Part shown: piece after piece, positions 22,520 through 36,000 of the stretch
How positions within the stretch are numbered: position 1 is the first letter of the stretch
How the letters are laid out: every line of letters begins with the position of its first letter
Assembly: GCA_922989275.2 (NCBI GenBank)
Contig: OV277861.1
Location: 24,086,479 to 24,150,478, forward strand
DNA: 64,000 nt
Direction: 5' to 3'
DNA from: Gari tellinella
Taxonomy: Eukaryota; Mollusca; Bivalvia; Cardiida; Psammobiidae
Made by a program: the position numbers and the translations under genes
The notes under the pieces: model-generated
Told to the model about the DNA's origin: nothing
Seen by the model: the letters and a program-made list of their open reading frames with translations, nothing else
Databases searched by the model: none

Positions 22520-22766
22520 CCAATTACAATTACCCTGTGTCTAGTTTTGAAGACAGCTGACCACTTAAGGCAGGTTAGAGGTAAAACAGAATGTGTCATA
22601 AGGCACATTCTGCTTTACTTTCAACCTGCTTTAATCTACAGTCTGCTAGGGTAATGAAAATCTGTCTTAGGGTAAAAATTCATGACTGTATAAAGTGGAA
22701 TTTCTTTCCTAAAGTAGAGGAATAAGTTAAAGGTGTAAAAAGGTGTGCTCTGTGGTAATGGGTAAG
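22516..22766 (-). mobile_element. MITE family B copy, reverse, tandem with the previous
   Basis: TTAACCAATTACAATTACCC .. GGTAATGGGTAA; hairpin CAGAATGTGTCATAAGGCAC. Confidence 0.8.
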
Positions 22767-22916
22767 GAGTATATTGATGACGTTTGCTATCAGTTCGGAT
22801 CAGGAAAAAATTGAAGCAACCCAGAGTTATCTAAAGTAAACTGTAGAAACACAGATCAGTTTGGAAAAGTAAGTTCAAGTTATAAAGGTTCCACTGTATA
22901 CTTTTTAATAAAAAAA

Positions 22917-23250
22917 ACTTGTTTAGCATGAGAATGGTTGACGAGAGCACCACATGCGGGTGCCAACGCTCGTCTGTGTTGTTATCCTAGTTATGGCCAA
23001 TGTTAAGTTCTCCTATTTTACCTCTAAATATCCTTGACCACCGTCAGACATGACCCAAGTTGTACTGTGCTCTGGAGCTTCTTGAGGTGAGTACACATAC
23101 CCAATATAAAGTCTGTATCACATGTAGTTTCAAAGATATTGCCAACGTTAAGATTTCAGACAACGGCGACTAACGACGACAAATGACAAAGACGCAGACA
23201 CCAGAGTGATGACAATAGCTCCTAGTTTCTTCGAAACAGACGAGCTAAAA
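22917..23250 (+). mobile_element. hairpin-ended element fragment covering the NIPA 3' end
   Basis: Starts ACTTGTTTAGCATGAGAATG and ends TTTCTTCGAAACAGACGAGC TAAAAA-like, matching the ..GGTGAGCTAAAAA terminus of the hairpin-ended elements elsewhere here. Its end overlaps the last codons and stop of NIPA. Confidence 0.5.
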
Positions 23251-24062
23251 ATGAGTTACTTCTCCACTCTTGTCTACAATCATTGGTGATAACCCATTTC
23301 TAATCTTCACTTCCTCAACCTCAAAGCCTGGATTGTCGTAATATGGTTTTCTATCCTTGAAGTATTCATTGTCGTCTTTACGATATTCAGTGTCTTCTTT
23401 AAAGTTGTCAGTGTCTCGTAACTCCTTGGGAATCTCATCTATCATCAGACCATATGTTTCATCTATACTAGTATTTTCATCAAACTCAAATACATTATTG
23501 TGATCATGCTGTACATTAAAAGAGTTCAATGTTTTCTCCTCTTTGTCTTTTTCTGTTGGCTGTCCCTGTTTTTTGGCTTTGGGAAGGTTGTGATATGTGA
23601 TGTCCATATCTTTGAAAGCATTCAGCAAGAATATCCCACCCACTATAGTCAAGAACCCGCACAAATCTCCGATAACATCTTCAGCTGTCATCTCCAAGAA
23701 TTCTTCAAACAGAACCAGCGAGACGAGTATAACAAACGAAGAAAACATGACATAGTATGTCGGAGTCACCACGGCAGTGTTGAAGGTGTCCAGAGCTTTG
23801 TTTAAATAATTTAGTTGGAATAGAATGTTTATTACACATATAGCTATCATGACGTATGTTAGCCAGTTAGTAAATTCATTTCTTCCCTCGATGGTTTCCC
23901 GCACGGCAACTCCGAGTCCCTTGGCCCCTTGAACTGTGAGAGCACCGAGTGAGGAACAGATGAACACATACACAACCACGTTGGACTGTCCATACTTTGG
24001 TTCAATGAAGATAATAGTAATAGCAGCTGCAAGTGCCAATACACCAACAAGGGTAAGAATTG
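23245..24062 (-). CDS. NIPA terminal coding exon 7
   Basis: Residues 234-505 and the TAG stop. It encodes the last five or so helices, including [52 protein letters not shown] and a final [20 protein letters not shown] helix. A hydrophilic acidic tail of about 130 residues follows, containing [11 protein letters not shown]. The acceptor follows a pyrimidine tract (cttctctcttttcag). A MITE copy abuts that tract at 24085. The stop codon lies in sequence resembling a repeat terminus (gagctaaaaa), so the last few residues may be repeat-derived. A possible variant poly(A) signal, ATTAAA, lies at 22909-22904. Confidence 0.93.
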
Positions 24063-27000
24063 CTGAAAAGAGAGAAGAAAAATATACAGTAGAACCTCTT
24101 TACTACTACATGTATTATTATGACTACTACAGTAGAGAATCTGTTATTCTTTCCCGTTTAAACGAAACTAAACGCAAACGCAATTCACTAAAATGTGAAA
24201 AAAACTATTTTCTGACATTTCTCATAATTTATTTTTGTCTGAGTGACAAACAGATTGGAGCCTGATCAGACGCCGGGTCACCCGGCGTCTGATCTGGCTC
24301 CAAACTGTTTGCACTGGAAAAAATAGGTTTAGCGTAAACGCGTTTATTGGGAAAGAATAACAGATTCTCCACTGTAAAACGAAGGCCAATTGGTTGTATA
24401 AAAGACAGGTGACTGCTAAAAGCAAGGTGACAGTAAAACAGAAAGCTCCTAAAGGAGCTTTCTGTTTTATTGTCACCTTGCTTGAAGCTGTCAGCTGTCT
24501 TAAACACCTTACAGTTAACACAATTTAGTGGTTGTAATAGAGAGGTTTTACTGTATAGGTAACAAATCCTTCAAAGGGACCCACATGATATACAGAAGAA
24601 CCCCTCTATTATGGCCATTGAATATAACTCTCTTTGATAGGTCTAAAAACATGTGAAAGTTTAAAGCAAAATGAAAGTAAATGAAACTGCTTAAACGTTA
24701 TCAGCTTTCACCGTTTACTCCATAGATATGCATTCTTAAATTGTATATCACTACTGAAGAAATTAGTTCCAATTTATAAATGATGCACCATAGAAATACA
24801 AATGTAGTTTGAATATCCTAGCAGATGAAAGCTTAACCCTTTGAACCCTAGTACCGCATATAGGCATACTTTTCAAACAGTGTACATGTGAATAGTACAC
24901 TTGTCCTGTGCAAACAGTGAAGACCCAGATCAGAGGGCTCCAAAAGGAGCCCTCTGATCAGGGTCTTCACTGTTTGTCATAATGCCAAACATTGACAAAA
25001 ACAACCCTTAAAAGTTAGAAATGGACTAGAATAAAATGGAAACTGGAATTGTCCATTTAAAGTTTCAGGGAGGAAAGAGTTAAAGCAGACTGAAGATAGA
25101 TCAGAGTGCACCTTAATGCACATTCTGCTTTACTTTCAACTTGTTTTGAGTGAAACTAGAAATAGGCTATGTAGTAAGGGTTAATAGTTAAATGTTATAC
25201 ATGTACTTTATATCTCTCTAATGATACTAGATACTTTAAAATGTTTATTTTTTTTTTTATAATCTGTTAAATCTCCCTTACATGCAAACCAACCTAACAA
25301 TTTAACTTATCTCAAAGCTAAACAAATTGATCCTACAAACTTCAAATTTGCAATGCAATTTTCATTTTAGACTATTTAGAACTTTTATAACAACATATAT
25401 AGCAAAATGACAAACAGTGCAGACTCTGATCAGAGGGATCCTAAAAGAGCCTTCTGATATTGGTCTACACTATAAATATAGGACAAGTGTTTGCATCAAA
25501 TGTACACTGTTTGTATAGTATGCATAGACAGCTCACTATGGGTCAATGGATTAAAAGAGCATTAAAAATTTTAATCAAATATTTTGATATCGTCACCATT
25601 TTAAAATGAAACATATGATTCTTGCTCCAGCAAAAGCACATAAGACCACCTAGTCCTTATTAACCAAGAACATTTCTTTTTTTAACCATTTACTCCATAA
25701 TTATATTCACATTTTCACGCATTTGATTTATTCCTCCACTAAAGAATACAGTTCCAGTTTATACAGTAAAAGATATGTATTGTAAGAAATATCTTATACA
25801 TTCTAGCAGTAAAACAGGCTGAAAGTAAAGCAGAATGTGCCTTATGGCACATTCTGCTTTACTTTCAACCTGCTTTAAGTAGTCACCTGTCTCCAAAACT
25901 AGAAACAGGTTATGGATTAAAGGGTTAACCCATTACCTCATAGCCTGTTTCTAGTTGTGAAGAAAGGTTACTACTTAAAGCAGGTTGAAAGTAAAGCAGA
26001 ATGCGCCTTAAGGCGCATTCTGCTTTACTTTCAGCCAGCTTAAGCTATCATCTTCTAGGATATCGCAAATATTTCTTGAGATACACTTTCACGATTGTAT
26101 AAAGTGGAACTATTTCCAATAGCGAAGGAATAAATTAAAGGCGTAAAAAGGCATATTAATGGGGTAAAGGGTTAATGTCTACTAATGCATACCTGGTCCT
26201 TTGACTTTTTCCAGTAGCTGGTCCATATTTTGTATCTCTTGGTCCTTCGGAGCATGTAACACCATGACAGTGGAGCCAATGACACATAGAGCACAGCCCA
26301 GCTTACCCAACAGGTTCAGACCTTCCTTCAGGAAAACAGAGGCTAGAACAGCACTAGGAATGAAAACAACATACATATGTTTCCATAAGTGTACCTTATG
26401 AATTCAATTAAGCATGATACATGTATTTCAAAAACAAGAGATATATCTGTGTCTGCAAGACACATCGGATGTCGCTACAAAACCATGAGGTTGTAGTTTA
26501 AAAACTTTAACCAATTACCCCATAGCCCATTTCAAGTTTTGAAGATAGATGGTCACTTAAAGCAGGTTGAAAGTAAAGCAGAATGCGCCTTAAGGCGCAT
26601 TCTGCTTTACTTTCAGCTGCTAGAAAATAGAAATTACTTCTAAAGTAAACTATTCTCAGCTGTATAAATTAAAATGATTTTCTTCAATGGAGGGATAAAT
26701 TAGAGGCGTAAAAAGGCGTATTTATGGGTTAATGGGTTAAGAGGAACTAGACAGACAAAGTATGTATGGAATATGTGGATGGACAGACTAATGGACATTC
26801 CGAAGTATCAATACTTATGTTGCTATTCTCTTGTATGACTAGCCACATTTTTGAAACATTGTAGATACTTACCCTAATCCTATTCCCACTAATGTCACAA
26901 TATTTTGCATATGTGGCTTCATTTTTCAGACATACATACATCTCTATATGTTAGTTCAGATGGACGAATGGATGAAGGAATGAATGAATGGTAGAACAAA

Positions 27001-30000
27001 CAGATGGACAGACAGGGGTACAGCAGTATGCCCCTGACTTATCGTCTTGGGCATAAAAAATGTTCGGCTTTCCAACAGTAAGTTTCATGTATTGACCTGT
27101 AAGCACTAATAAAATGTATACCATATTGGATTATGAACAGTTGGTTGCTTATAACAAGCTAAAAGTAAAGCAGAAAACTCCTTTAGTTGTCTGCTTTACT
27201 TTCAGTCTGCTGTATGCAACCATATGTTTTTAAAACAAAAAAAAAGCTCTAAATGAAATGGAAAAAGTAACATGTCAGGGGCGTAGCTAGACCAAATAGG
27301 AAGTGTACGCAGCCGTAAACTAGGGGGGTCCGGGGGCATGCTCCCCCGGGAAAAATTCATTCCTAGATGGTCTCTGGTGCGTTCTGAGGGCGTTTCCCGC
27401 ATTCAAAACAGGTGATAAAAGAACATAAATTTATGCAAAAATTGAATAAAAAAATAAACGACATTGACGACAAAATCATCAGGAACGTATATAGATCTAA
27501 TGTACGTTCCTTAAATCATGGATGTTCATTTCAAACCGACAATCAGTAACATTCAGATCTGCAACAGAACCATTTGCATTTACGATCCGTTTTGATATCA
27601 TGATAAAGCAGGCCTGTAGGAACTGTGATTGAGGGGGCACACGTCGACGTCAGGGGCAAAGCTAATTCAAATGGTGAACGCACTCATACTGGGGAATGCG
27701 GAATGCTCCTCCGGAAAAAAATATGGACTTTTGTGAGTTCTGAGGGCATTTCGAGCAATCAAAATGAGTTAAACAGAAAATTACCAACATTATTTAAAAT
27801 CTATATGTAAAATTCGACTCCGAATAACATAATCCTTACCCCTTCTGATTGGTTTAAGCACTCTTACTCTAGAGGGGTCCGGGGGCATGCTCCCCGGGAA
27901 ATTTTTAATCATAGATGGTTTCTGGTGCGTTCTGAGGGCGTTTCCCGCTTTCAAAGACTACGTAAAAATTTGACTCAAAATAACAAATTATTGATTATTA
28001 TTCTAGGATAATGTTTTTTTCCGGACAGCTTGTCTTCCAGTCTTTGATCTCTACCCCCTGCCCCCTACGGTTTTTATTGCATTTTTGGACTTTTCAATTT
28101 TTCTATTTTTTAGAACAATGTGTACGCAGTTGCGTTTTTTGCGTACAGGTAGCTACGCGCCTGCATGTGGAATAATTTGTACACTTTATAGACTATGTGC
28201 ATACATACCTGAAAATGACACTTAAAGCTCCAAGGGGGGTAACTAGTGAGGCGGGAGCAAAAGTATAAGCCACGAAGTTCATAACCTCCCCTGCACTCAC
28301 TGAAATAATTGAATAAAATATATATACATGCAACATTGACCATAATTATTTGTTTATGTACAATATTAATCATTCAACTCTTTACATGCTGGGTAAAAAA
28401 AATTTGCCTGGAACAATTGTCTGCATTCTTTGTAAATTTGCAATATATTGTTAAAATCAATCCTTAACTCTTTAACTCTTTAACTTATTCATCGACTAAA
28501 AAAAATAGAATCTAACAATATAGATGTGTTTAAATACCAAGCTAAAATTCATGTGCAACCACTGTGCCTCAATAACGTGTATACAAGCGGAACTTATTAC
28601 AGTGGGAAAGAGGTTCACTATTCATATCTAAAACAAAACGTAAACCAATTCTGCTAAAATCTGACCACTCAAGGGCTTAGGAAAGGTTCATCTTAAATGC
28701 TTTATAAGTATAGGCCTCGTGTTTATGCACTCTCTGTCACAATCCGTCCAGTCATGAAAATGAACAATAAGAAATATTTTCTAAATCCTAGCAGATGATG
28801 GCCTAAAGCAGGCTGAAAGTAAAGTAGAATGTGCCTTAAGGCACATTCTGCTTTACTTTCAACCTGCTTTAAGTGGTCACATTTCTTCCGAACTAGAAAC
28901 AGGCTATGGGGTTAAGGGTTATTAGTCGAAAATGGACTAAACTTAAATGGACATTGGAATTGCTCATTAAAGTGTTTCAGGGGTAAACAAATTAACACAT
29001 ACTAAGAAGCATTCCACTCCACCATTTCCATTCCAACAAGTATTTATGCCCTCCTGCCCCTGCTCTCACTCCGCCTTCCTTTTTACCAACACTCAGAAGT
29101 CCGAGCTTTTTCAGGATAAAACTGGTGCCAATGAAGAGACTTGAACCCACAGCCAGTGCCAAGCCAATCCAGAAACCTGAGCTCTCCTCTTCTGGCGACA
29201 ATGTGAACCCATCAGAAGGAGGTTTCCCCGTCACATTGACTGTGGTTGATGAAACGGTCGATGTCATCTTTGTTGCATTTGGAGTCTGAAATATACAGGT
29301 AAACCAATTTGTTTATTTCAATGAAGTCTCAAATGTACTAAATAGTCAATCATCAATTAACTCTTTCATAACCATATGGGCCTTTTTTTTTTTAAATATA
29401 CTCTCTACATTTGCAAACAGTGTAGACCCAGATCCGAGGGCCCTCTTATCTGGGTCTACACTGTTTGCTTATTTAGAGCAGTATTTATTAAACTACCCAG
29501 AATTCCAAGTAGACTGGTTCATGTTTTTGTAACTTAAATATCTACAAGGGAGCCTAATAACCCCACAAGAGTTAATTAGTGTTGAAATGGTTAATGAAAG
29601 TCTCAAATGCACTAAATAGTATAGTCAATCATCAATTAATAGGAGAGTTATGATTTGGATGGAGATGGCATAAAGTTAAATACATGTAATACATGTACAA
29701 ACACATCTTCAAACCTTAGTAATACAAACATTCAAAAGAAAATTCATGGGTCGTCTTTAACCTATTACCCCATAACTATGCCTTTTAAGTTTTAATGCCT
29801 TTAATTTATTCCTCCACCAAAAAATAGTTCCAATTTACAGTCATGAATGTGCACCATCGGAAATATTTTCATTTTCCTAGCAGATGGTGACTGTCAGTGC
29901 AGGTACAGGGCTCAAGATACGGTAAGAGGGAGTAATCTGAACAAATCCATGATTTTCTGACATGTCAGCACCTAATCCTATGGTGTTTCTACTCATTAGA

Positions 30001-33000
30001 ATCGTCTCTTCGAGACAATTCTAATGAGTAGTGACACCATAGGGTTTAGATCAAAAATAAAGATTTTAGTTTTTGAAATACATGTACTCCCCTTATCTGG
30101 AGCTCTAGGTCACAGTGTATTCAAATTAATCTGTAACTTCGTACATGAAAACATCTGTACAAGCTGTTGCAACTGAATATCTGCACGATGAAGTCACAGC
30201 AAACGGCTATATAACTATAAACATGCAATACCTGGTAATTGCTTCATACATATACAGTAAAACCTCTCTATTACGACCACAAAATTGTGTTAATTATTAG
30301 GCATTTCACACAGGTAAATGCTTTAGGAGCTTTCTGTTTTACTGTCACTTTGCTTTAAGCTGTCACCTGTCTTTTATACAATTATTTTAGCCTTTGTTTA
30401 TGGTAGTAATAAAGAGGTTTTACCGTATACAACACTTACATAATCTATACAGTGGAGAAGACATTATTGTTTCCCAATATTAGCGTGTTTATAAACACCT
30501 TATGAATCCATTGCAAACACCATGCAGCCCTGCCTTCATTACAACAAACTCAACCAAACCTCTCATACATAGATCATTAGGATTAGAACGACAGCAATTG
30601 CTTATAAAGTTCTTCTCCTAAAAGAAGTGACAGCTTTAATGTTTGAGTTTATTTTCATTTAAATAGGAAAGAATAATGTCTTCTCTTCCATAGGTTATCT
30701 GCCTACATATGTACATATATAGACTGATCGATGCTTGGTACATGTATATATGATAAAATGTATTTAGGATCAATTTCAAATACCTTTTTTTCAATGAACC
30801 ACTTAATCCCTGTACACAGAATAAATAGAAAGCCTTGGGTCAGGTTGACACAAGTATAGTTTTATAAACCTGTTAAGCACGTTTTTAGGATTTATGCTAC
30901 AAGTAGTATTGTGGACTTATCATGATGCACTTTCTCTCTATATATAGTTATGATCATTGATTCCTATCCCTTTCACATCTATTGTACAGTGCAACTTGTG
31001 TTAAACAACATTTCATATTTAGAGAAACATAATTTTGATTTTAATAGGGAGCTTTCTGTATTACTTTTATATCCTGCATTAAGCATGCACCTGTCTTAAG
31101 AGATATCCCGTCAATATTGAATAGTGGTTTAACCCATGGTTGACAGTATATACATGTATACATGTACATCTTCCAGAGATAGTAAGATTTGGCAATGAAT
31201 CAGACCATCATGGCAATGACTGTACTAGCTCTGAGATAAGTGCTTCTTTCAGGGCAAGATAAGCCTCGAATGCAAATCAAGTGAGCTAGAATGGCAAAGC
31301 ATAACCCTTTCCTTAATTTACTGTTCCCCTGATGAATATCTATATATAAAACTCTATCAACTACATGTATTAACATATTATCATCTGTACTTATCTATTA
31401 TGTGTACACTGGTTAATTAGAATCAGAAAAAATTCCACCCTGGAGGAAAGACCTAACAAATTGTGTCAGACATAAAAGACAGGCAGTTACTTAAAGCAAG
31501 CTGAAAGTAAAGCAGAATTATCAAATGGGAATTTTGTGCTTCATTCAGCCTGCTTTAAGCTACAATCTGCTAGGATACAGAATATATTTCTTATAGAACA
31601 TATTCATGACTGTATAAAGTGGAACTATTTTCTTCAGCAAAGGAATAAATTAAAGGCGTAAAAGTAGTATTTAAGGGGTTCTCGAGAAGTCCTAGATTAT
31701 CAGATCCTGCAAACTACATCACAATTGTCACGTCCTTCTGGGTGGATTGAGTAGCTCAGGAGCCGTGACAATCTATCTCTTTACTAACCCCCACGTATGG
31801 CCATTATCTGTCAATAGTGACGGCTAGCCATTATCACAGAAGAAGAAGAAGAACTTACATAAGCAGTGACTTGTGAAAAGACTTACTGAGTCACTTACAG
31901 AATATGACATGATATGTGTCCCAGAATATGAACTACATTAAAACCTAGCTCTCTATATGTCAACCACTATTTGAGGTCAAATATTCAGTGTTTGATACAG
32001 GTGGCTGTTTAAAATTTAAATCAAGATGAAAGTAAAGCAGAAAGCTCCTACAGGAGCTTTCTGCTTTATTTTCATCTTGATTTAAGCTCTCAGTCCTGTC
32101 TTAAATGTCATCATTCGGGCTAATATTTAGTTGTTGTAATTTAGAGAGGTTTTACTGTATAATTGATCAGGCCACAGACCACGACAGTCAATATTTTACC
32201 AACAATATGAAATTGTTCATTATTGATCTTCAATCTCTATTAATCAACCCGTCAACCTTACTGAAGTGTATCTTACTTTAGTTAAGTATGCAATGACAAA
32301 TGGTTGCTTAAAGAAGGCTGAAAGTAAGGCAGAAAGGTCCTTCAAGAGCTTTCTGCTTTACTTTAAGTCTGCTTTAATCATTTATCTGTCATTACTAAGA
32401 TGCAGGTAAGAAAAGATTTCTTTGGCTCTAATGAGGGCATTATAGTAAAAGTATGGAAATTCATTTCGATGAGGAATAGATATGTGTCAAGAGGCACCTC
32501 TATGGAAGAAATATAATGTTATAATGACTGCAAAACCCACTCATAATACCCATTTTTCATTCAAATGCAAAATTAATGCATCTATAAGTTTTGTTGGTAT
32601 GGTATATTCAAGTCACGGTGTAGTATAGATAATTTTGAAAATGTTTGTAAATATCTTCCCATGCATATTAAAGGGGTTACTTATCAGAGACTAAAATCAA
32701 TAACTTCCAACCCATGGTCTAAATGATTTTCATATCCTAAGAAGACAGGTGTCAAATAACTAATTAAAAAGGACCTGCTATTATGTCAACTTAAAATGAT
32801 CAAGGCAGTTGCAATGGCTGCTAAAAGCAAGATGAAAGTAAAACAGAAAGCTACTTAAGGAGATTTCCAGATTTTTTCATCCTGCTTATTATATTATACC
32901 ATCATATTTTGTATTTATCTTAATTTGTGAGTCTTGTTTTGAGAAGTTGAAACACTTGAGTTGCACTGTAATACATTTGGCATACCCTGTAATTAGTTTA

Positions 33001-36000
33001 GCCCATGTAGCGCAGGAACCAGATTTATACTTGATTGCAAACAGTGAAGACCCAGATCAGAGGGCTCCTTCAGGAGCCCTCTGATCAGGGTCTGCACTGT
33101 TTTGTCTTATCTTATAAATAATAATAATCTTTATCAATTTTGGAAACAATTTAAGTCCCTCGGGGCTCAATTAAATCAATATTTTATCATATAAAGGAAA
33201 AGTTAACATTCAGAATTTCAGCATTCACGGTAAAGGTTTAAACTGTTCATTTGTTAATATACACATGTACTTAGGTGTAATCAATATTGCCTTTGTCTTT
33301 GATTTAAAACACTCAGTGTATATCAACAGGTTAACCTTGCTCTAATTATAACAATGGAACCCTTCTAATTTGTTTTCCATTACTCAGAGCATGGAAACAA
33401 CCTTTTTAGTTGTAATGGAACCCGTGCCATGCTTAGGGTGACATAATTGGCTACAAAAAGGTAAGATCTAGATATGATGTTGAGTAATTTGGTCTATAAT
33501 GTTCCTAAATGTTTAACCCTTTACCCAATAGCCTGTCTTTCTAGTTATGAAGTTATGACCTGAAATAAGTCTTCTTCTCATTAAAGAGAGGTTTAACTCT
33601 TTCCTCCCTGAAACTTTAAATGGACAAATCCAGTTTCGATTTTAGTCTAGTCCATTTCTGACTTTTAAGGGTTGTTTTTGTCAATTTTTGGAGTTATGTC
33701 AAACAGTGAAGACCCTGATCAGAGGGCTCCTTTCGGAGCCCTCTGATCTGGGTCTTCACTGTTTGCCTAGGACATGTGTACTATTCACATGTACACTGTT
33801 TGAAAAGCACGCCTATATGCGGGACTAGGGTTCAAAGGGTTAAGTGTAAAAGATTTGGCATAATCAGTTACAATGGCTCATTTGACAGTCTAATTAGTTA
33901 ATGTCATACACTAAATTACACCCAGAGGTAATCAGATTACATTTGTCTTTGCCTTTAATGCTATGTACATTTGTATATTGAAAAACCTGTCTTCCTCTAA
34001 TTATAACAATTCAGTCCTTGTTGTGCTATTATATATCCTAAAAGCATCTTGATTTTAGAGTTTAGTAAACAGTTTAGATCCAAATCTGCCTTAGGATCTC
34101 AGTGTTCAATCTGTTACAACATAATTGACACTCATTAATTCATTATTTAAAATGAGACATTAGTATAAAGTTATTTTTTAAAAAGAGTGCTACCTTAAAG
34201 TAAATAATTCTTCAGCATCAGAAGGGTTTAGTTTACTAAAATGCATGTACAATTGTAATCTAAACAAACCAACAAAACAAGATCACATTTGAAAGACAAG
34301 AGGGCCTGAAGGCTCTGATATCGCTCACCTGTTGTACTGAAGCTTGATAGCTTTACCTTTCTGTTTCATCCGTTTTAATCTAAATCCATTCAAATTTGTA
34401 GTATAGCATGTAAACAATTGTGGAATACAACATCATAATTCTAGTATAGTAGAGTACATCAAGAGCAGATAACTAGAGCCTAAACAATACTGAAATGAAG
34501 CCTTTTCTATCATTTCAAAGTATATCAAGGGCACATAACTATTGCCACAATGATTAGATTTCAACAACAACTGCACTCCTTTGAGAACTTATAGGTATAT
34601 ACTTTGTGTGCAAGTAAAATCAAAATCCATTGAAAGCTGTAGTTGCAAGAGTGTATATGCTGTTCGATATAGCATTTTCAGCAATTCAAGAGCAGACAAC
34701 TTTTGACCTATTGGTCCGATTTCAACCATAATCACACTTATTTGAACTCTTATGGTCATATACAATCTGAGCAAGTTTGAAAAAGACTGGATAAAAATTG
34801 TTGCCTCTAGATTGTAAACACCCTTAAATATGACATTTTCAGCAATTCAAACGTAGATAACTCTCGACCTATTAGTCCGATTTCAGCAATAATCGAACTC
34901 ATCTGAACTCTTATGGTCGTATACAATCTGAGCACGTTTGATATAGATTGGATAAAAATTGTGACCTCTGGAGTGTAAACACCCTTAAATATGGCATTTT
35001 CAGCAATTCAAAGGTAGATAACTCTCGACCTATTGGTCTGATTTCAACTAAACCCGAACTCATCTGAACTCTTATGGTCTTATACAATCTGAGCATGTTT
35101 GAGATAGATTGGATAAAAATTGTGGCCCATAGAGTGTAAACACCCTTAAATATGGCATTTTCAGCAATTCAAAGGTAGATTACTCTTGACCTATTGGTCG
35201 GATTTCAACCATAATCAAACTCATCTGAACTCTTATGGTAATATACAATCTGAGCAAGTTTGAGAAAGATTGGATAAATATTGTGGCCTTTAGAGTGTAA
35301 ACATGAAAATTGTTGACGCCGGACATTCAAGTATTGCAAAAGCTCACCCTGAGCTAGCTCAGGTGAGCTAACAATGCATCACTCCATTAACCCTTTCCCA
35401 AATAGAAGCGCCTTTTAGCGCATTTGATTTGTTCCTCCACAAAAGAAAATAGTTCCAATTTATACAGTCACAAACATTTTTCAACAAAAATATTTTCTAT
35501 ATTCTGACAGATGGTAGCTTAAAGCAGGCTTAAAAGTAAAGCAGAATGCGCCTGAGGGCGCATTCTGCTTTACTTTCAGCCTGCTTTAATTGGTCACCTT
35601 TCTTCAAAACTAGAAGCAGGCTATGGGTAAAGGGTTAAGACTAACTGAATGAAATCAATCTTATGCAAAGAGGCCATTCAATAGACTGCATTAGCTTGCA
35701 GCTTAATCGGTATGACCTGTGCAAACAGTTTGGATTCTGATGAGACACAGAGTTGTGGCATCTAATCAGAATCCAATTGTTTGACGTTGACCCTGACCCT
35801 GTTTTGAAAAGAATTTTTGACAATTCTACTTTTAGAACAGTAGCAGACGACAATTATGTTGCATACAAAAAAAATACCCAGCATGCGAAGAGTTATAAGC
35901 AGTAACTAAATGTCTCATGATATCTCCATGCTCTTCATTTTATGGCTGCCAAGCACACCGTATGATGAAATAGTGTACACTATATAGTTAAGCCTGTTTT

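Noticed and set aside
26747..26941. A minus-strand stretch ending GGATTAG|ggtaagt ([16 protein letters not shown]) as a NIPA exon
   Set aside because: It has a good donor, but exons 5 and 6 join directly in phase and cover the conserved core without it.
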